Of a DNA stretch of 64,000 nucleotides, positions 29,057 to 39,479 are shown in pieces. Within the stretch, counting starts at the first letter, position 1, and every line of letters begins with the position of its first letter. The notes below the pieces were generated by a model, which saw only the letters and a program-made list of their open reading frames with translations, was not told the origin of the DNA and did no database searches. This DNA comes from Pectobacterium betavasculorum. Its GTDB lineage: Bacteria > Pseudomonadota > Gammaproteobacteria > Enterobacterales > Enterobacteriaceae. The translations under genes were made by a program, and so were the position numbers. The stretch lies in the NCBI RefSeq assembly GCF_000749845.1, contig NZ_JQHM01000001.1, forward strand, positions 186,001 through 250,000, given 5' to 3'.

Positions 29057-29953
29057 TTAGTTTAATGCTTTGTCATTTGGCGTTTTGAACAGCGCTTTCA
29101 TTTCGTCTGACAGTGCAAAGTTCAGGTTAAGATTTTTGGGCGGAATTGGTTGTTGGAACCAGCGATCGAACCATTTTTCAGCTTCGCCTGAGGCCTGTAC
29201 TTCAGCGATGGTATCATCAACCAGTTTCTTGAATTGCGGATCGTCTTTACGCAACATACAGCCGTAGGCTTCTTCAGACTGCGCTTTACCGACGATATCC
29301 CACTGATCGGCGCTTTTCGCTTTCGCACGTTCGCCAGCCAGCAGTGCATCATCCATCATAAAGGCTACGGCACGGCCGCTTTCCAGCGTGCGGAAAGAGT
29401 CGCCATGGTCTTTCGCACTGATGATGCGCATCTTCATCTGTTTTTCTTCATTCAGCTTATTCAGCAGAACTTCAGAGGTGGTGCCAGAGGTCACTACGAC
29501 AGTTTTACCTGCCAGATCCGGGAAGTCTTTTACGCCAGAATCTTTTTTGGTTAACAGACGTGTACCGACGACGAAAATGGTGTTAGAGAACGCAGCTTGT
29601 TTCTGACGTTCCAGATTATTGGTCGTTGAGCCACATTCCAAATCGAATGTACCGTTCTGTAACAGAGGGATACGGTTCTGAGAGGTGATAGGAAGTAGTT
29701 TAACCTGCAGGTTAGGTGCATCCAGTTTTTTCTTAATCGCTTCGACAATTTTGTCAGAGTAGGCTTGAGAATAGCCGACGACTTTCTGCGTATTATCGTA
29801 GTAAGAAAAAGGGACGGATGATTCACGGTGGCCAATGACGATCACGCCATTATCTTTGACCTTTTTCAATGTACCGGCCAGATCTTCAGCCTGGGCTGCA
29901 CTGGCGGCAGTGCCAAGCAGAATCAGTGATAATGCCAGTTTACGCATTTGCAT
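29057..29953 (-). CDS. gltI: Glutamate/aspartate periplasmic binding protein
   Basis: Solute-binding protein of the GltIJKL importer. The 298-residue product has a signal peptide (MQMRKLALSLILLGTAASAAQA, cleaved before EDLAG) and a bacterial solute-binding type 3 fold: VIGHRESSVPFSYYD, FDLECGSTTNNLERQ and TSGTTSEVLLNKLNEE are nearly identical to E. coli GltI. AGGAG precedes the ATG. It heads the operon; two NtrC-like palindromes lie about 250-300 bases upstream. Confidence 0.96.
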   Translation of the reverse strand: MQMRKLALSLILLGTAASAAQAEDLAGTLKKVKDNGVIVIGHRESSVPFSYYDNTQKVVGYSQAYSDKIVEAIKKKLDAPNLQVKLLPITSQNRIPLLQNGTFDLECGSTTNNLERQKQAAFSNTIFVVGTRLLTKKDSGVKDFPDLAGKTVVVTSGTTSEVLLNKLNEEKQMKMRIISAKDHGDSFRTLESGRAVAFMMDDALLAGERAKAKSADQWDIVGKAQSEEAYGCMLRKDDPQFKKLVDDTIAEVQASGEAEKWFDRWFQQPIPPKNLNLNFALSDEMKALFKTPNDKALN

Positions 29954-30208
29954 GTTCTAACTCCTTTGCTGTCGTTGCTGCAATAGTTATAGCGCTGTTA
30001 TCAATAACCATAGGGTTAATGTGTTCGTTATCTTCAAGTTAACACTGTCTTCAAGCTAACATCGCATCGCTGAGTCACTTATGACACGTTGTTACTTCTC
30101 AGTGATAACGTTGCACCGTTAAAGCGCGAAGTTACTGCGTACACAGTTAAAAAGTAGCTGATTGTAAATAGATTGAAATGGAAATGTTTTCTTTTTGCGA
30201 TATCTGCC

Positions 30209-30252
30209 GCACCAAATAGCAGCAATGTCAGAGTTTGGCACCAATTTGGTGC
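30209..30252 (-). promoter_or_regulatory. Pair of NtrC-like operator sites upstream of gltI
   Basis: At 30238-30252 GCACCAATTTGGTGC is a perfect palindrome matching the NtrC pattern GCAC-N7-GTGC. At 30209-30223 a second copy begins GCACCAAA but its other half is degenerate. Nitrogen control of glutamate/aspartate uptake would make sense. No convincing sigma-54 promoter was found downstream, so the regulator is unproven. Confidence 0.45.
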
Positions 30253-30351
30253 GTTGCTTGCCCTGTGAGAGGGCTTTAAGCTGACGTAATATCCAAAAAA
30301 ATACAGAAACAACCCTTTACAGAGTAATAAGAGGCAAATACCGTGCCATAA

Positions 30352-30381
30352 ATAAAAAAGGCATGCAAAAGCATGCCCTTA
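30352..30381 (-). terminator. Rho-independent terminator of the lnt transcript
   Basis: GGGCATGC pairs with GCATGCC around a TTTT loop, followed on the minus strand by a T run (TTTTTTATTTA), 20 bases after the lnt stop. Confidence 0.85.
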
Positions 30382-30401
30382 GGGAAGTGAGGATCGGGGG
30401 A

Positions 30402-31931
30402 TTATCGGCGGCGTAAACCGAAGAAAAGCGCAGTGATACCACCCAGCAGCGTAACGAACCAGAGCGGCCAGGAACCGAAGCGGGCATAAGGCGTTATCCC
30501 GATTGCTGGAACGACCAGTGTGTCCAATACAGCACGCGTAAACTGCGGCAGACTGGCGCTGACCTTGCCGTCTGGCGCAATCACTGCGGTGACACCGTTG
30601 TTGGTACTACGAACCAGAGGGCGCCCTAATTCCAACGCGCGCATGCGTGCCATCTGAAAGTGTTGCCATGGGCCGATTGAGCGGCCGAACCAGGCGTCGT
30701 TCGAGATGGTCAGCAGCATATCGGTGTCTGGGCGAAAATTATCACGCACCTGTTGGCCTAAGATGATTTCATAACAAATGGCGGCGTTAAGTTTGAAACC
30801 ATGGACAGAAAGCTGTGGCTGAACATAATCACCTCGGCTAAACGACGACATCGGCAGATCGAAGAACGGAGCCAGCGGGCGTAACAGCGTTTCCAGCGGG
30901 ACAAACTCGCCGAAAGGCACCAGATGATTTTTGTTATAACGGTTCGTCGTAGGGTAGTTGTACGGCTCTTTATCGCCGAGTACGATAATTGAGTTATAGA
31001 AATCGGTCTTATTATCATCACGCCGTATATCGACGATACCTGTAATCAGGCTGCTATCACGGCTACGCAGGATATCGTCAATCTGTTTCAGATAGGCGCC
31101 CTGACGGCTTTCAATATCGGGAATTGCGGTTTCCGGCCAGATAACGATAGGTGCCTTGTCCATATAGGGCAGGCTGTTATCCAGATAGATCCTCAGTGTA
31201 TTCAACAGCTCATCTTGTTCCCACTTCATCGCCTGCGGGATATTGCCCTGTACCAGCGCGACATTGACGGCACGTTCAGGTTGCAGGGTATACCACTGCA
31301 CGTTGCGCAACGGCCATGATAAGACGAAAACACCGAGAGCAATGGCCGCTGGAGCGATTTTTCGTTGATTGATGGCATAAACGAATAGTCCGCTGAGGCA
31401 CATCAATAGGAAGGTAATGGTGTCGATACCCAGAATGGGTGCGATACCTTTTAACGGGCCGTCAATTTGACTGTAGCCGAATTGCAGCCACGGAAAGCCG
31501 GTTAGCACCCAGCCGCGCAGAAATTCGGTTAGCTGCCAGAGTACGGGGGCGGCAAGCACCAGACGCAATAGTGTTGTTTTCGGCCACAAGCGTGAGAGCA
31601 GGGCGGAAAAAAGCAGGGGATAGAGCGACAAGTAGGCGGCGAGCAAAATGACTATCGCAACATTGACAGGTCCCGGCATGCCACCAAATTGCGCGATACT
31701 GACGTAAACCCAGTTTACGCCGCTGCCGAATAGACCTAATCCCCAACAAAACCCTATCCAGGCTGACTGACGAACGGTACGGTTTAGCGTCAGCGACTGT
31801 AGGCCCATGAGCGAGATAATCGCCGCAGGCCAGAAGTCAAAGGGAGAAAATGCCAGCGTGCCACAGGCACCAAATAAGAGCGCCAGCAGGGCTTTAACCT
31901 GCTGGCGTTGTAGAAAAGAAGCGACAACCAT
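30402..31931 (-). CDS. lnt: Apolipoprotein N-acyltransferase
   Basis: Adds the third acyl chain to lipoprotein N-termini, the last step of lipoprotein maturation, in the inner membrane. The 509-residue product (E. coli 512) has six to eight membrane helices and a periplasmic nitrilase-like domain with the catalytic triad: Glu in [11 protein letters not shown], Lys in [13 protein letters not shown] and Cys in [10 protein letters not shown]. The ATG at 31931 gives [19 protein letters not shown], aligning with E. coli; a longer frame to 32021 overlaps corC. BamC, RlpA and LptE in this window are among its substrates. It follows corC by seven bases. Confidence 0.96.
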   Translation of the reverse strand: MVVASFLQRQQVKALLALLFGACGTLAFSPFDFWPAAIISLMGLQSLTLNRTVRQSAWIGFCWGLGLFGSGVNWVYVSIAQFGGMPGPVNVAIVILLAAYLSLYPLLFSALLSRLWPKTTLLRLVLAAPVLWQLTEFLRGWVLTGFPWLQFGYSQIDGPLKGIAPILGIDTITFLLMCLSGLFVYAINQRKIAPAAIALGVFVLSWPLRNVQWYTLQPERAVNVALVQGNIPQAMKWEQDELLNTLRIYLDNSLPYMDKAPIVIWPETAIPDIESRQGAYLKQIDDILRSRDSSLITGIVDIRRDDNKTDFYNSIIVLGDKEPYNYPTTNRYNKNHLVPFGEFVPLETLLRPLAPFFDLPMSSFSRGDYVQPQLSVHGFKLNAAICYEIILGQQVRDNFRPDTDMLLTISNDAWFGRSIGPWQHFQMARMRALELGRPLVRSTNNGVTAVIAPDGKVSASLPQFTRAVLDTLVVPAIGITPYARFGSWPLWFVTLLGGITALFFGLRRR

Positions 31932-31938
31932 TGCCAAA

Positions 31939-32817
31939 TTATTCTTCCAATTTTGGTTGAGGGGCATTGTCAGGGATTCTGACATGAACCTGAATAATAC
32001 GGCGGCTATCTGCCATCGCAACCTTAAACAGGTAACCTTCTATGTTGATGGTTTCGCCACGGGCAGGAAGATGACCGAAAGACTGCATAACCAAGCCGCC
32101 AATGGTATCGACCTCGTCATCGCTGAATCGTGTGCCGAAAGCCTCGTTAAAATCTTCGATATCGGTTAAAGCACGAACGGTGTAGGTCTGGCGGTTAAGC
32201 TGACGAATATCTCTGTCTTCTTCATCGTCGTATTCATCTTCAATTTCGCCGACAATCAGCTCAAGAATATCTTCAATCGTGACCAAGCCGGATACGCCAC
32301 CAAATTCATCGATGACAATCGCCATGTGATAGCGCAGCGAGCGGAACTCATTCAGCATTCTATCAACGCGTTTACTTTCCGGCACAACAACAGCGGAACG
32401 CAGAACTTTATCCATACTGAACGGTTCGGAGTCGCTGCGCATAAACGGCAGCAAATCCTTGGCCATCAGGATGCCTTCAATATGGTCTTTATCTTCGCTA
32501 ATGACGGGGAAACGGGAGTGGGCGGATTCGATAATCACGTCCAGACACTCTTCCAGCGTTTGATCGCGCTTAAGCGTAATCATCTGCGAGCGAGGGATCA
32601 TGATGTCTCGTACGCGCTGGTCGGCGATATCCATGACGCCTTCGAGCATGTCTCGTGTTTCAGGATCGATCAGTTCATTCTGTTCGGAATCACGAATCAG
32701 AGTGAGCAAACCGTTACGATCTTTTGGCTCGCCGTGAAAAAGCTGATTAAGAATAAGAGAAAAGAAGCCCTTTTTGGGACTGGGTGCATCGCTGTTTTGA
32801 GAATGGTCGTCGCTCAT
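31939..32817 (-). CDS. corC: CorC/YbeX CBS-domain protein
   Basis: Cytoplasmic protein with two CBS domains (about residues 68-190) and a C-terminal CorC_HlyC transporter-associated domain (about 205-285). The 292-residue product equals E. coli YbeX in length. It was described as aiding CorA-linked magnesium/cobalt efflux and, in later work, linked with YbeY/YbeZ to ribosome metabolism. Motifs include DIMIPRSQM and [16 protein letters not shown]. It sits between ybeY and lnt, but the 392-base gap to ybeY holds an ERIC element. Confidence 0.94.
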   Translation of the reverse strand: MSDDHSQNSDAPSPKKGFFSLILNQLFHGEPKDRNGLLTLIRDSEQNELIDPETRDMLEGVMDIADQRVRDIMIPRSQMITLKRDQTLEECLDVIIESAHSRFPVISEDKDHIEGILMAKDLLPFMRSDSEPFSMDKVLRSAVVVPESKRVDRMLNEFRSLRYHMAIVIDEFGGVSGLVTIEDILELIVGEIEDEYDDEEDRDIRQLNRQTYTVRALTDIEDFNEAFGTRFSDDEVDTIGGLVMQSFGHLPARGETINIEGYLFKVAMADSRRIIQVHVRIPDNAPQPKLEE

Positions 32818-33209
<392 letters not shown>

Positions 33210-33689
33210 TTATTCGGTGAGGCCATCTTTTTCTGCAAGGTAAGGATCGGCATAACCCATACTTTGCATAATCTCGATTTCCAGCGCTTCCATTTCTTCG
33301 GCTTCGCTGTCTTCGATGTGGTCATACCCTAGCAGATGCAGGCTACCATGGACAACCATGTGCGCCCAGTGCTCTTCTACGGTTTTTTCTTGCTCTGAGG
33401 CTTCGCGTTCCACAACCTGACGGCAGATGATTAAATCGCCAAGCAAAGGAAGCTCAACCTCAGGTGGTGCCTCAAAAGGAAACGACAGCACGTTGGTCGG
33501 CTTGTCCTTACCGCGATAGGTGTTATTCAGGTCGCGGCTCTCTGCCTCATCCACGATGCGGATCGTGACTTCAGAGACCTCCTGAAACTGTGGCAGAACG
33601 CCTTCCAGCCAGCGCTGAAAGTCTTTTTCTTTCGGTAGCCCTTGTGCTTGCTCGCTGGCGATTTGTAAATCGAGAATCACCTGACTCAT
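33210..33689 (-). CDS. ybeY: Endoribonuclease YbeY, 16S rRNA maturation
   Basis: Zinc-dependent single-strand endoribonuclease needed for 16S rRNA 3'-end maturation and ribosome quality control. The 159-residue product (E. coli 155) has the metal-binding motif [15 protein letters not shown] (three histidines) and the [15 protein letters not shown] stretch. Its ATG overlaps the ybeZ stop (ATGA), so it is coupled to ybeZ, its known partner. Confidence 0.96.
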   Translation of the reverse strand: MSQVILDLQIASEQAQGLPKEKDFQRWLEGVLPQFQEVSEVTIRIVDEAESRDLNNTYRGKDKPTNVLSFPFEAPPEVELPLLGDLIICRQVVEREASEQEKTVEEHWAHMVVHGSLHLLGYDHIEDSEAEEMEALEIEIMQSMGYADPYLAEKDGLTE

Positions 33690-34744
33690 TTTTGCTCCTG
33701 ATCTGATGCCGCAGCCTGTGCTTCACGCTTACGCTGTTCTGCTAAGGCGTCTTTACGTTTCTGTTCGGCATTTTCCCACGCTTCATAGGCATTCACAATC
33801 CGCGCGACCACTGGGTGTCGCACCACGTCTTCGCTGTGGAAAAAGTTAAAGCTGATCTCTTCCACATCGGCCAGCACTTCTATCGCGTGGCGTAAGCCGG
33901 ATTTCAGATTCTTTGGCAGGTCGATCTGTGTGACGTCACCCGTGATGACGGCTTTTGAGTTGAACCCGATACGCGTCAGGAACATTTTCATCTGTTCGAT
34001 GGTGGTGTTCTGGCTTTCATCCAGAATGATAAAAGCATCGTTCAGCGTTCGGCCGCGCATATAAGCCAGTGGCGCGACTTCAATGACGTTGCGTTCGATG
34101 AGCTTCTCGACACGCTCAAAGCCCAGCATTTCAAACAGGGCATCATAAAGTGGTCGCAGGTAAGGATCGACTTTCTGGCTCAGATCGCCAGGCAGGAAGC
34201 CCAATTTCTCGCCAGCTTCGACGGCTGGGCGCGTTAACAGAATACGGCGAATATCCTGACGCTCCAGTGCATCTACGGCGGCAGCGACGGCTAAGTAGGT
34301 TTTCCCCGTTCCCGCCGGGCCAACACCGAATGTGATGTCGTGATTGAGGATATTGGCGACATACTGTGCCTGATTTGGCGTACGCGGTTTGATTACGCCG
34401 CGTTTGGTGCGGATATTGACTACTTTGCCATAGTCAGGAATGTGTTCCGCAGACTGCTCCAGCACGCGAGATTCTTTAATTGCGAGGTGAATTTGCTCAG
34501 GATCGATATCGCCGATGACGCCCCGTACTGGGGCTGTATCGACATACAGACGTTGCAGGATGTCGGCGGCAGCTTGCGTCAGCAGGTTTTTACCGACTAA
34601 TTTAAACTGATTATCGCGGCGATTGATCTCGATGCCTAAGCGGCGCTCTAACTGCTTAAGATTGTCATCAAACGGACCGCAAAGGCTGAGCAGGCGTTGG
34701 TTATCTGCGGGTTCAAGGGCAATCTCTTTTGTCGTTACGTTCAA
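33686..34744 (-). CDS. ybeZ: PhoH-like ATPase YbeZ
   Basis: Cytoplasmic PhoH-family NTPase that partners YbeY. The chosen TTG start at 34744 follows AGAGGA by six bases and gives 352 residues, close to E. coli YbeZ (346), with [21 protein letters not shown] aligning from the second residue. An ATG at 34828 is possible but has a poor ribosome-binding site and no family match. Walker [12 protein letters not shown] and Walker [10 protein letters not shown] are clear; the C-terminal tail is lysine/glutamate/arginine-rich and probably contacts RNA. Confidence 0.93.
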   Translation of the reverse strand: MNVTTKEIALEPADNQRLLSLCGPFDDNLKQLERRLGIEINRRDNQFKLVGKNLLTQAAADILQRLYVDTAPVRGVIGDIDPEQIHLAIKESRVLEQSAEHIPDYGKVVNIRTKRGVIKPRTPNQAQYVANILNHDITFGVGPAGTGKTYLAVAAAVDALERQDIRRILLTRPAVEAGEKLGFLPGDLSQKVDPYLRPLYDALFEMLGFERVEKLIERNVIEVAPLAYMRGRTLNDAFIILDESQNTTIEQMKMFLTRIGFNSKAVITGDVTQIDLPKNLKSGLRHAIEVLADVEEISFNFFHSEDVVRHPVVARIVNAYEAWENAEQKRKDALAEQRKREAQAAASDQEQK

Positions 34745-34976
34745 ATTATTCCTCTTGAGCGTTACTGCGCTGGCGTATTCTGCCGGCACAAAATGAACAG
34801 TTGTCAGACGGCCTGATGTGTCCGCCATATGAATGAATTATTCATCGTGAATGCCCGATGGTGCAAGTCACAATAATGATATTGGGATGCTGCTTCGCAA
34901 AAGCAAATGTAAGCGGCATGAAATTGAAACAGAGGATGAAGCGGTTTTGCCGTAAAACCGCGCCGCCGAGAGAGCA

Positions 34977-35003
34977 TAAAAAATGGGTGGCAAAGCCACC
35001 CAT
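34977..35003 (-). terminator. Rho-independent terminator of miaB
   Basis: GATGGGTGGC-TTT-GCCACCCAT followed on the minus strand by a T run, about 30 bases after the miaB stop. Confidence 0.88.
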
Positions 35004-35032
35004 CATTGCGCTGAGTCGTGAATGAACGTTGA

Positions 35033-36457
35033 TTACGGCTGGTAGAACCCAACGCCGATTTCATTCTCTTTGCGGGTACGAGCAATCACGGAAGACGGTG
35101 ATTCATGTACGCGCAGATCCATTTGATCTTCAGTCCGCACCACGATGCCGCGCAGTGAATTGGTGTAAACGTCAACGATTTCAACATCGACGAATTTACC
35201 GATCATATCCGGCGTGCCTTCGAAATTGACGACGCGGTTGTTTTCTGTACGGCCAGACAGCTCCATCACGCTCTTACGCGAGGTACCTTCCACCAAAATA
35301 CGCTGGACGGTGCCCAGCATGAGGCGGCTAAACCGCATAGCCTGCTGGGTAATGCGTTCTTGCAGAAGGTACAGACGCTGTTTTTTCTCTTCTTCCGGTA
35401 CGTCATCGACCATATCCGCAGCCGGTGTTCCCGGACGGGCGGAGTAGACAAAGCTGTAGCTCATATCGAAATTCACATCGGCAATCAGCTTCATGGTCTG
35501 TTCAAAGTCAGCCTGCGTTTCGCCAGGGAAGCCGACGATAAAGTCAGAACTGATCAGGATGCCCGGACGCGCGTTGTGCAGCTTACGGATGATAGCTTTG
35601 TATTCCAGCGCGGTGTGACGACGTTTCATCATCGTCAGTACACGGTCAGAACCGCTTTGCACGGGTAAATGCAGGAAACTGACCAGCTCTGGCGTGTCTT
35701 CATAGACGCTGATAATGTCGTCTGTGAATTCAATTGGATGGCTGGTGGTGAAGCGAACACGGTCGATCCCGTCAATAGCGGCGACCAGACGCAGCAAGTC
35801 GGCAAAAGAGCAGATTTCACCGTCATAGGTTTCACCGCGATAGGCGTTGACGTTCTGGCCCAGAAGGTTAACTTCACGCACGCCTTGCGCAGCCAGTTGA
35901 GCTATTTCAAACAAGACATCATCACACGGGCGGCTAACTTCTTCACCACGGGTATAAGGCACAACGCAGAATGTGCAATATTTATTGCAGCCTTCCATGA
36001 TGGAGACAAATGCCGTAGGCCCTTCAGCGCGCGGTTCTGGCAGACGGTCAAATTTTTCAATTTCAGGGAAACTGATATCAACGATGGGGCTACGGGTGCC
36101 CTGAACGTGATTAATCATTTCCGGTAAGCGGTGCAGGGTTTGCGGGCCAAAAATAACGTCAACGTAATGCGCACGTTCCCGAATATGCGCGCCTTCCTGC
36201 GATGCAACGCAGCCACCGACGCCAATAATCAGATTCGGATTAAGATCTTTCAACGCTTTCCAGCGACCAAGTTGATGGAAGACCTTTTCCTGCGCCTTTT
36301 CACGGATCGAGCAGGTGTTGAGCAGCAGAACATCGGCTTCTTCAGCGATTTCAGTAAGCTCATAGCCGTGCGTACTTCCTAGTAAATCAGCCATCTTTGA
36401 TGAATCGTACTCATTCATCTGACAGCCCCAGGTTTTAATATGCAGTTTTTTTGTCAT
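35033..36457 (-). CDS. miaB: tRNA-2-methylthio-N6-dimethylallyladenosine synthase
   Basis: Radical-SAM methylthiotransferase that adds the 2-methylthio group to i6A37 in tRNAs reading codons that start with U. From the ATG at 36457 there are 474 residues, the same as E. coli, starting [20 protein letters not shown]. It has the N-terminal UPF0004 cluster cysteines (GCQMN, NTCSIR, GGC), the radical-SAM triad CNKYCTFC, and a C-terminal TRAM RNA-binding domain. A frame extending to 36757 overlaps ubiF and its promoter and is rejected. It is divergent from ubiF. Confidence 0.97.
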   Translation of the reverse strand: MTKKLHIKTWGCQMNEYDSSKMADLLGSTHGYELTEIAEEADVLLLNTCSIREKAQEKVFHQLGRWKALKDLNPNLIIGVGGCVASQEGAHIRERAHYVDVIFGPQTLHRLPEMINHVQGTRSPIVDISFPEIEKFDRLPEPRAEGPTAFVSIMEGCNKYCTFCVVPYTRGEEVSRPCDDVLFEIAQLAAQGVREVNLLGQNVNAYRGETYDGEICSFADLLRLVAAIDGIDRVRFTTSHPIEFTDDIISVYEDTPELVSFLHLPVQSGSDRVLTMMKRRHTALEYKAIIRKLHNARPGILISSDFIVGFPGETQADFEQTMKLIADVNFDMSYSFVYSARPGTPAADMVDDVPEEEKKQRLYLLQERITQQAMRFSRLMLGTVQRILVEGTSRKSVMELSGRTENNRVVNFEGTPDMIGKFVDVEIVDVYTNSLRGIVVRTEDQMDLRVHESPSSVIARTRKENEIGVGFYQP

Positions 36458-36685
36458 CGACTTGCCATTACTCAGTGCGGAATAAGAAAGATTCCCCTCA
36501 TTTGGGGTGGGTATTGTAATCGTTAGCTGACGTTGTGACCAGCGTCGGAAGCCGTACTGATTTGTTAACCTCTTACTTTCTATAAAAATGCGGCTTTTCT
36601 GAAAAATCACCCGCAAATCCAGTACACTATTTTCAGGCATTTTTACTGGTGTGAATAAACCAGAACCAGAGAGGATAAAGCCAAT

Positions 36686-37852
36686 ATGCATTACGATGCG
36701 ATTGTGGTTGGCGGTGGAATGGTCGGCGCGGCTGCGGCGCTTGGGTTGGTACAACAAGGATTTCAGGTTGCGGTGGTTGAGCAGGAAATGCCGACACCGT
36801 TTGACGCCGCCAGTCCGCCAGATTTACGGATCTCGGCGATTGGCTATGCGTCGGTTGCGCTATTGAAAGAACTGGGCGCATGGCAGCGAGTGCAGCAGAT
36901 GCGCAGCGCGCCTTATCGCCGCTTGGAAACCTGGGAATGGGCGAATGCCAGAGTGGTTTTCGATGCTGCCGATATCCACCTGCCTGAACTGGGATTTATG
37001 GTTGAAAACCGTGTGCTGCAACTGGCTCTCTGGGAACGTTTGCAGGAAGAGGATCGCTGCCAATGTTATTGCCCAGCTACGCCACAAGGCCTGCAACGCA
37101 CGGATGCTGGCTGGCGTTTACAGCTTGCTGACGGGCAGAAGTTAACGGCTTCGCTGGTGATTGGTGCCGATGGCGCGAACTCTCAGGTTCGCCAGTGGGC
37201 AGGGATTGGCATCAGCGGCTGGCAGTATCGTCAATCTTGTATGTTGATCGGCATTGAAACTTCACAACCCCAGCAGGATGTTACCTGGCAGCAATTCACT
37301 CCGAGCGGCCCACGTGCATTTTTACCGTTATTTGACCAATGGGGATCGCTAGTGTGGTATGACAGCCCACAGCGTATTCGTCAGCTTCAGGCGATGCCGC
37401 TTGCACAGTTGGATAAAGAAATTGCGGTCGCATTCCCTGAGCGGTTGGGCGCGGTCAAGGCGCTCTCTGCTGGGTCATTCCCGCTGGTCAGACGCCATGC
37501 GCAGACTTATATCAAGCCCGGTTTAGTGCTGCTGGGTGATGCTGCTCATACCATTAATCCGTTGGCGGGGCAGGGGGTTAATCTGGGATATCGCGACGTT
37601 GAGGCGCTGCTGGATGTGTTGATCAACGCACGCAATGCGGGAGAAGAGTGGTCTTCTGAACGTGTATTACGGCGCTATCAGGGCCGCCGTATGCCGGATA
37701 ACTTGATGATGCAAAGCGGGATGGATTTATTCTATAACGCATTCAGTAACGCATTACCGCCGCTGAGTTTTGCTCGCAATATGGCGCTGATGGTTGCACA
37801 GCGCGCTGGCGTGTTAAAACAGCGAGCATTGAAATATGCCATTGGTATCTGA
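36686..37852 (+). CDS. ubiF: 3-demethoxyubiquinol 3-hydroxylase UbiF
   Basis: FAD-dependent monooxygenase that adds the last ring hydroxyl in ubiquinone synthesis. The 388-residue product (E. coli 391) has the N-terminal dinucleotide motif [14 protein letters not shown], the [20 protein letters not shown]-motif region and the FAD-ribose motif [19 protein letters not shown]. Position between miaB and the tRNA cluster matches E. coli. The ATG at 36686 follows GAGGATAAAG. Confidence 0.96.
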   Translation: MHYDAIVVGGGMVGAAAALGLVQQGFQVAVVEQEMPTPFDAASPPDLRISAIGYASVALLKELGAWQRVQQMRSAPYRRLETWEWANARVVFDAADIHLPELGFMVENRVLQLALWERLQEEDRCQCYCPATPQGLQRTDAGWRLQLADGQKLTASLVIGADGANSQVRQWAGIGISGWQYRQSCMLIGIETSQPQQDVTWQQFTPSGPRAFLPLFDQWGSLVWYDSPQRIRQLQAMPLAQLDKEIAVAFPERLGAVKALSAGSFPLVRRHAQTYIKPGLVLLGDAAHTINPLAGQGVNLGYRDVEALLDVLINARNAGEEWSSERVLRRYQGRRMPDNLMMQSGMDLFYNAFSNALPPLSFARNMALMVAQRAGVLKQRALKYAIGI

Positions 37853-37874
37853 TTGATAATGAGGACACCGCCCG

Positions 37875-38507
37875 CTACAGCGTTGGCTCGGCGGTGAAGA
37901 TGATATCGGTGTCCTCGTTAGTTGTTGCCGTAAAGCGAATATTTCCTCTCTGCTGAACGCCCTTACCTGAGGTCCGGCTATCTTGAAGCAGGCCGAACAT
38001 CATCTCAGTCATCTCACGACTTTCGACATTATCTTCACCCGAGAGTGTGTTCGCGCCTAGTAGCGCAGAAAATGCAGCTGTAACAATTTGTAGATTCTGC
38101 GTCGTTGCTTCGAGGGATTCTGACGCGGCGCTGAGTAGCACGATTTCATTAAGCTGTTGGTTTTTACTCTCTATTGACCCAATTAACCCGACGTGTTCGT
38201 TAAAAATGTGCTGAAAGTCATCGACGGACGTTCCCTTTTCCACATTAATGATCAATTTGAGAGGGATATTGAGTTTCATCAGATTGGCATTCATCCGGTC
38301 AGCGAACGTTTGCGCTGATATTTTGAAAGACGCGGCATCGGCAGCATAAGTCGGTGTGAGAAAGCAAAAGAGCAAAACCACGCTGAGTAGCAGTTTGCCT
38401 AGTTGCACACGTATGGCAGATCGCCACGTCCGGCTGGCGTCATTCTGCAGTGGCACCACAACGTGGCTGAAATCATGCATAACAGAGGATGTAGATAAAA
38501 CCTTCAT
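37875..38507 (-). CDS. Secreted protein of unknown function
   Basis: A 210-residue protein I do not recognise. A hydrophobic segment KLLLSVVLLFCFLTPTYAADA, about 33-53 residues from the chosen ATG, looks like a signal peptide with an unusually long leader, or a membrane anchor. The mature part is serine/threonine- and leucine-rich with no cysteine. A shorter start (GTG near 38408) would place the signal at the N-terminus in the usual way but lacks a good ribosome-binding site; the ATG at 38507 follows GGGCGGG. It lies between ubiF and the tRNA cluster, where E. coli has no gene. A nested inverted repeat spans its 3' end. Confidence 0.6.
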   Translation of the reverse strand: MKVLSTSSVMHDFSHVVVPLQNDASRTWRSAIRVQLGKLLLSVVLLFCFLTPTYAADAASFKISAQTFADRMNANLMKLNIPLKLIINVEKGTSVDDFQHIFNEHVGLIGSIESKNQQLNEIVLLSAASESLEATTQNLQIVTAAFSALLGANTLSGEDNVESREMTEMMFGLLQDSRTSGKGVQQRGNIRFTATTNEDTDIIFTAEPTL

Positions 38508-38579
38508 GCCCGCCCTTTTTCGAAGATCGAATGATTGATTTGAATAGGTTAGCACCAGACTATGTTAATACCAGACATA

Positions 38580-38616
38580 AGAAAACGGGGCGACATCTTT
38601 CGATTGTCGCCCCGTA
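38580..38616 (-). terminator. Rho-independent terminator of the tRNA operon
   Basis: ACGGGGCGACA pairs with TGTCGCCCCGT around an eight-base loop, followed by TTTTC on the minus strand, 25 bases after the last tRNA. Confidence 0.85.
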
Positions 38617-38640
38617 TCTAGCTGTTTTACCAGCTTAATT

Positions 38641-38715
38641 TGGCTGGGGTACGAGGATTCGAACCTCGGAATGCCGGAATCAGAATCCGGTGCCTTACCG
38701 CTTGGCGATACCCCA
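38641..38715 (-). tRNA. tRNA-Gln (CTG anticodon)
   Basis: 75 bases including encoded CCA. Cloverleaf arms are intact, with the T arm GGTTCGAATCC and anticodon CTG in the loop TTCTGAT. Last gene of the leftward tRNA operon; E. coli has two CTG copies here (glnX, glnV). Confidence 0.95.
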
Positions 38716-38721
38716 ATAATA

Positions 38722-38798
38722 TGGTGGCTACGACGGGAATCGAACCTGTGACCCCAGCATTATGAGTGCTGTGCTCTAACCAGCTGAGCTACGTAGCC
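38722..38798 (-). tRNA. tRNA-Met, elongator (CAT anticodon)
   Basis: 77 bases with encoded CCA, anticodon CAT in CTCATAA, and the GGCTACGTAGCTCAG 5' arm of elongator Met, not the initiator. It corresponds to metU and is a TmcA substrate. Confidence 0.95.
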
Positions 38799-38852
38799 AA
38801 ATGTACTGCTATTATTACTTCACTTCAACAAAATCTTCTACTATCAAGTAGA

Positions 38853-38927
38853 TGGCTGGGGTACCTGGATTCGAACCAGGGAATGCTGGTATCAAAAACC
38901 AGTGCCTTACCGCTTGGCGATACCCCA
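38853..38927 (-). tRNA. tRNA-Gln (TTG anticodon)
   Basis: 75 bases with CCA encoded; anticodon TTG in the loop TTTTGAT. Differs from the next Gln copy only by one base pair in the anticodon stem (corresponds to glnW or glnU). Confidence 0.95.
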
Positions 38928-38962
38928 ACAGGACAACGAATTTTTCAGCATATGTTTTGAAA

Positions 38963-39037
38963 TGGCTGGGGTACCTGGATTCGAACCAGGGAATGCCGGT
39001 ATCAAAAACCGGTGCCTTACCGCTTGGCGATACCCCA
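38963..39037 (-). tRNA. tRNA-Gln (TTG anticodon), second copy
   Basis: 75 bases with CCA; anticodon TTG. Nearly identical to the copy at 38853, as expected from tandem duplication (glnU/glnW). Confidence 0.95.
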
Positions 39038-39093
39038 ATCACTACAAAACACTAACAAGCTTCGAAAAGCGATGTCAGACCGAGAAGATGATA

Positions 39094-39178
39094 TGGTGCG
39101 GGAGGCGAGACTTGAACTCGCACACCTTGCGGCGCCAGAACCTAAATCTGGTGCGTCTACCAATTTCGCCACTCCCGC
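39094..39178 (-). tRNA. tRNA-Leu (TAG anticodon)
   Basis: 85 bases with a long variable arm (class II), 5' end GCGGGAGTGGCGAAATTGG and anticodon TAG in TTTAGGT. Corresponds to leuW. Confidence 0.95.
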
Positions 39179-39184
39179 AAAAGA

Positions 39185-39261
39185 TGGTGGCTACGACGGG
39201 AATCGAACCTGTGACCCCAGCATTATGAGTGCTGTGCTCTAACCAGCTGAGCTACGTAGCC
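39185..39261 (-). tRNA. tRNA-Met, elongator (CAT anticodon), second copy
   Basis: 77 bases with CCA, the same sequence as the copy at 38722. It is the first gene of the leftward operon and corresponds to metT. Confidence 0.95.
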
Positions 39262-39432
39262 ATCTTTTCTGCGTCACCTTCATCGGCGTTGCGGGGCGCA
39301 TTATGCGTAGTTGGTCTAATTGCGTCAACTAGTTTTTTCCCGAAAAGGGCCCTCAATGCATCGTTTGTTTGGGTTGTGAACAGTATGGTGAGAAAAACGT
39401 CAAAAAGCACGTATTCGCAGTCAATTAAGCAT

Positions 39433-39459
39433 ACAAAACGGGCCATGGTAGGCCCGTTG
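39433..39459 (-). terminator. Rho-independent terminator of asnB
   Basis: ACGGGCC pairs with GGCCCGT on the minus strand, followed by TTTTG, 20 bases after the asnB stop. Confidence 0.8.
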
Positions 39460-39479
39460 AACGATGAAATTAAATCGAA

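Larger units (their letters stand above)
29954..30401. other. gltI upstream region and lnt terminator
   Basis: About 450 bases holding the regulatory region of gltI (with NtrC-like palindromes) and, at the far end, the lnt terminator. A 77-codon frame here has no family features and was left out. No clear sigma-54 or sigma-70 promoter could be fixed. Confidence 0.5.

Noticed and set aside
29960-30120. Sigma-54 promoter of gltI
   Set aside because: No GG-N10-GC pair with the needed flanks; the best candidate (near 29985, TTGCA) lacks the -24 GG.
30079-30312. 77-codon frame upstream of gltI
   Set aside because: No family feature, no ribosome-binding site, and it covers the likely regulatory palindromes.
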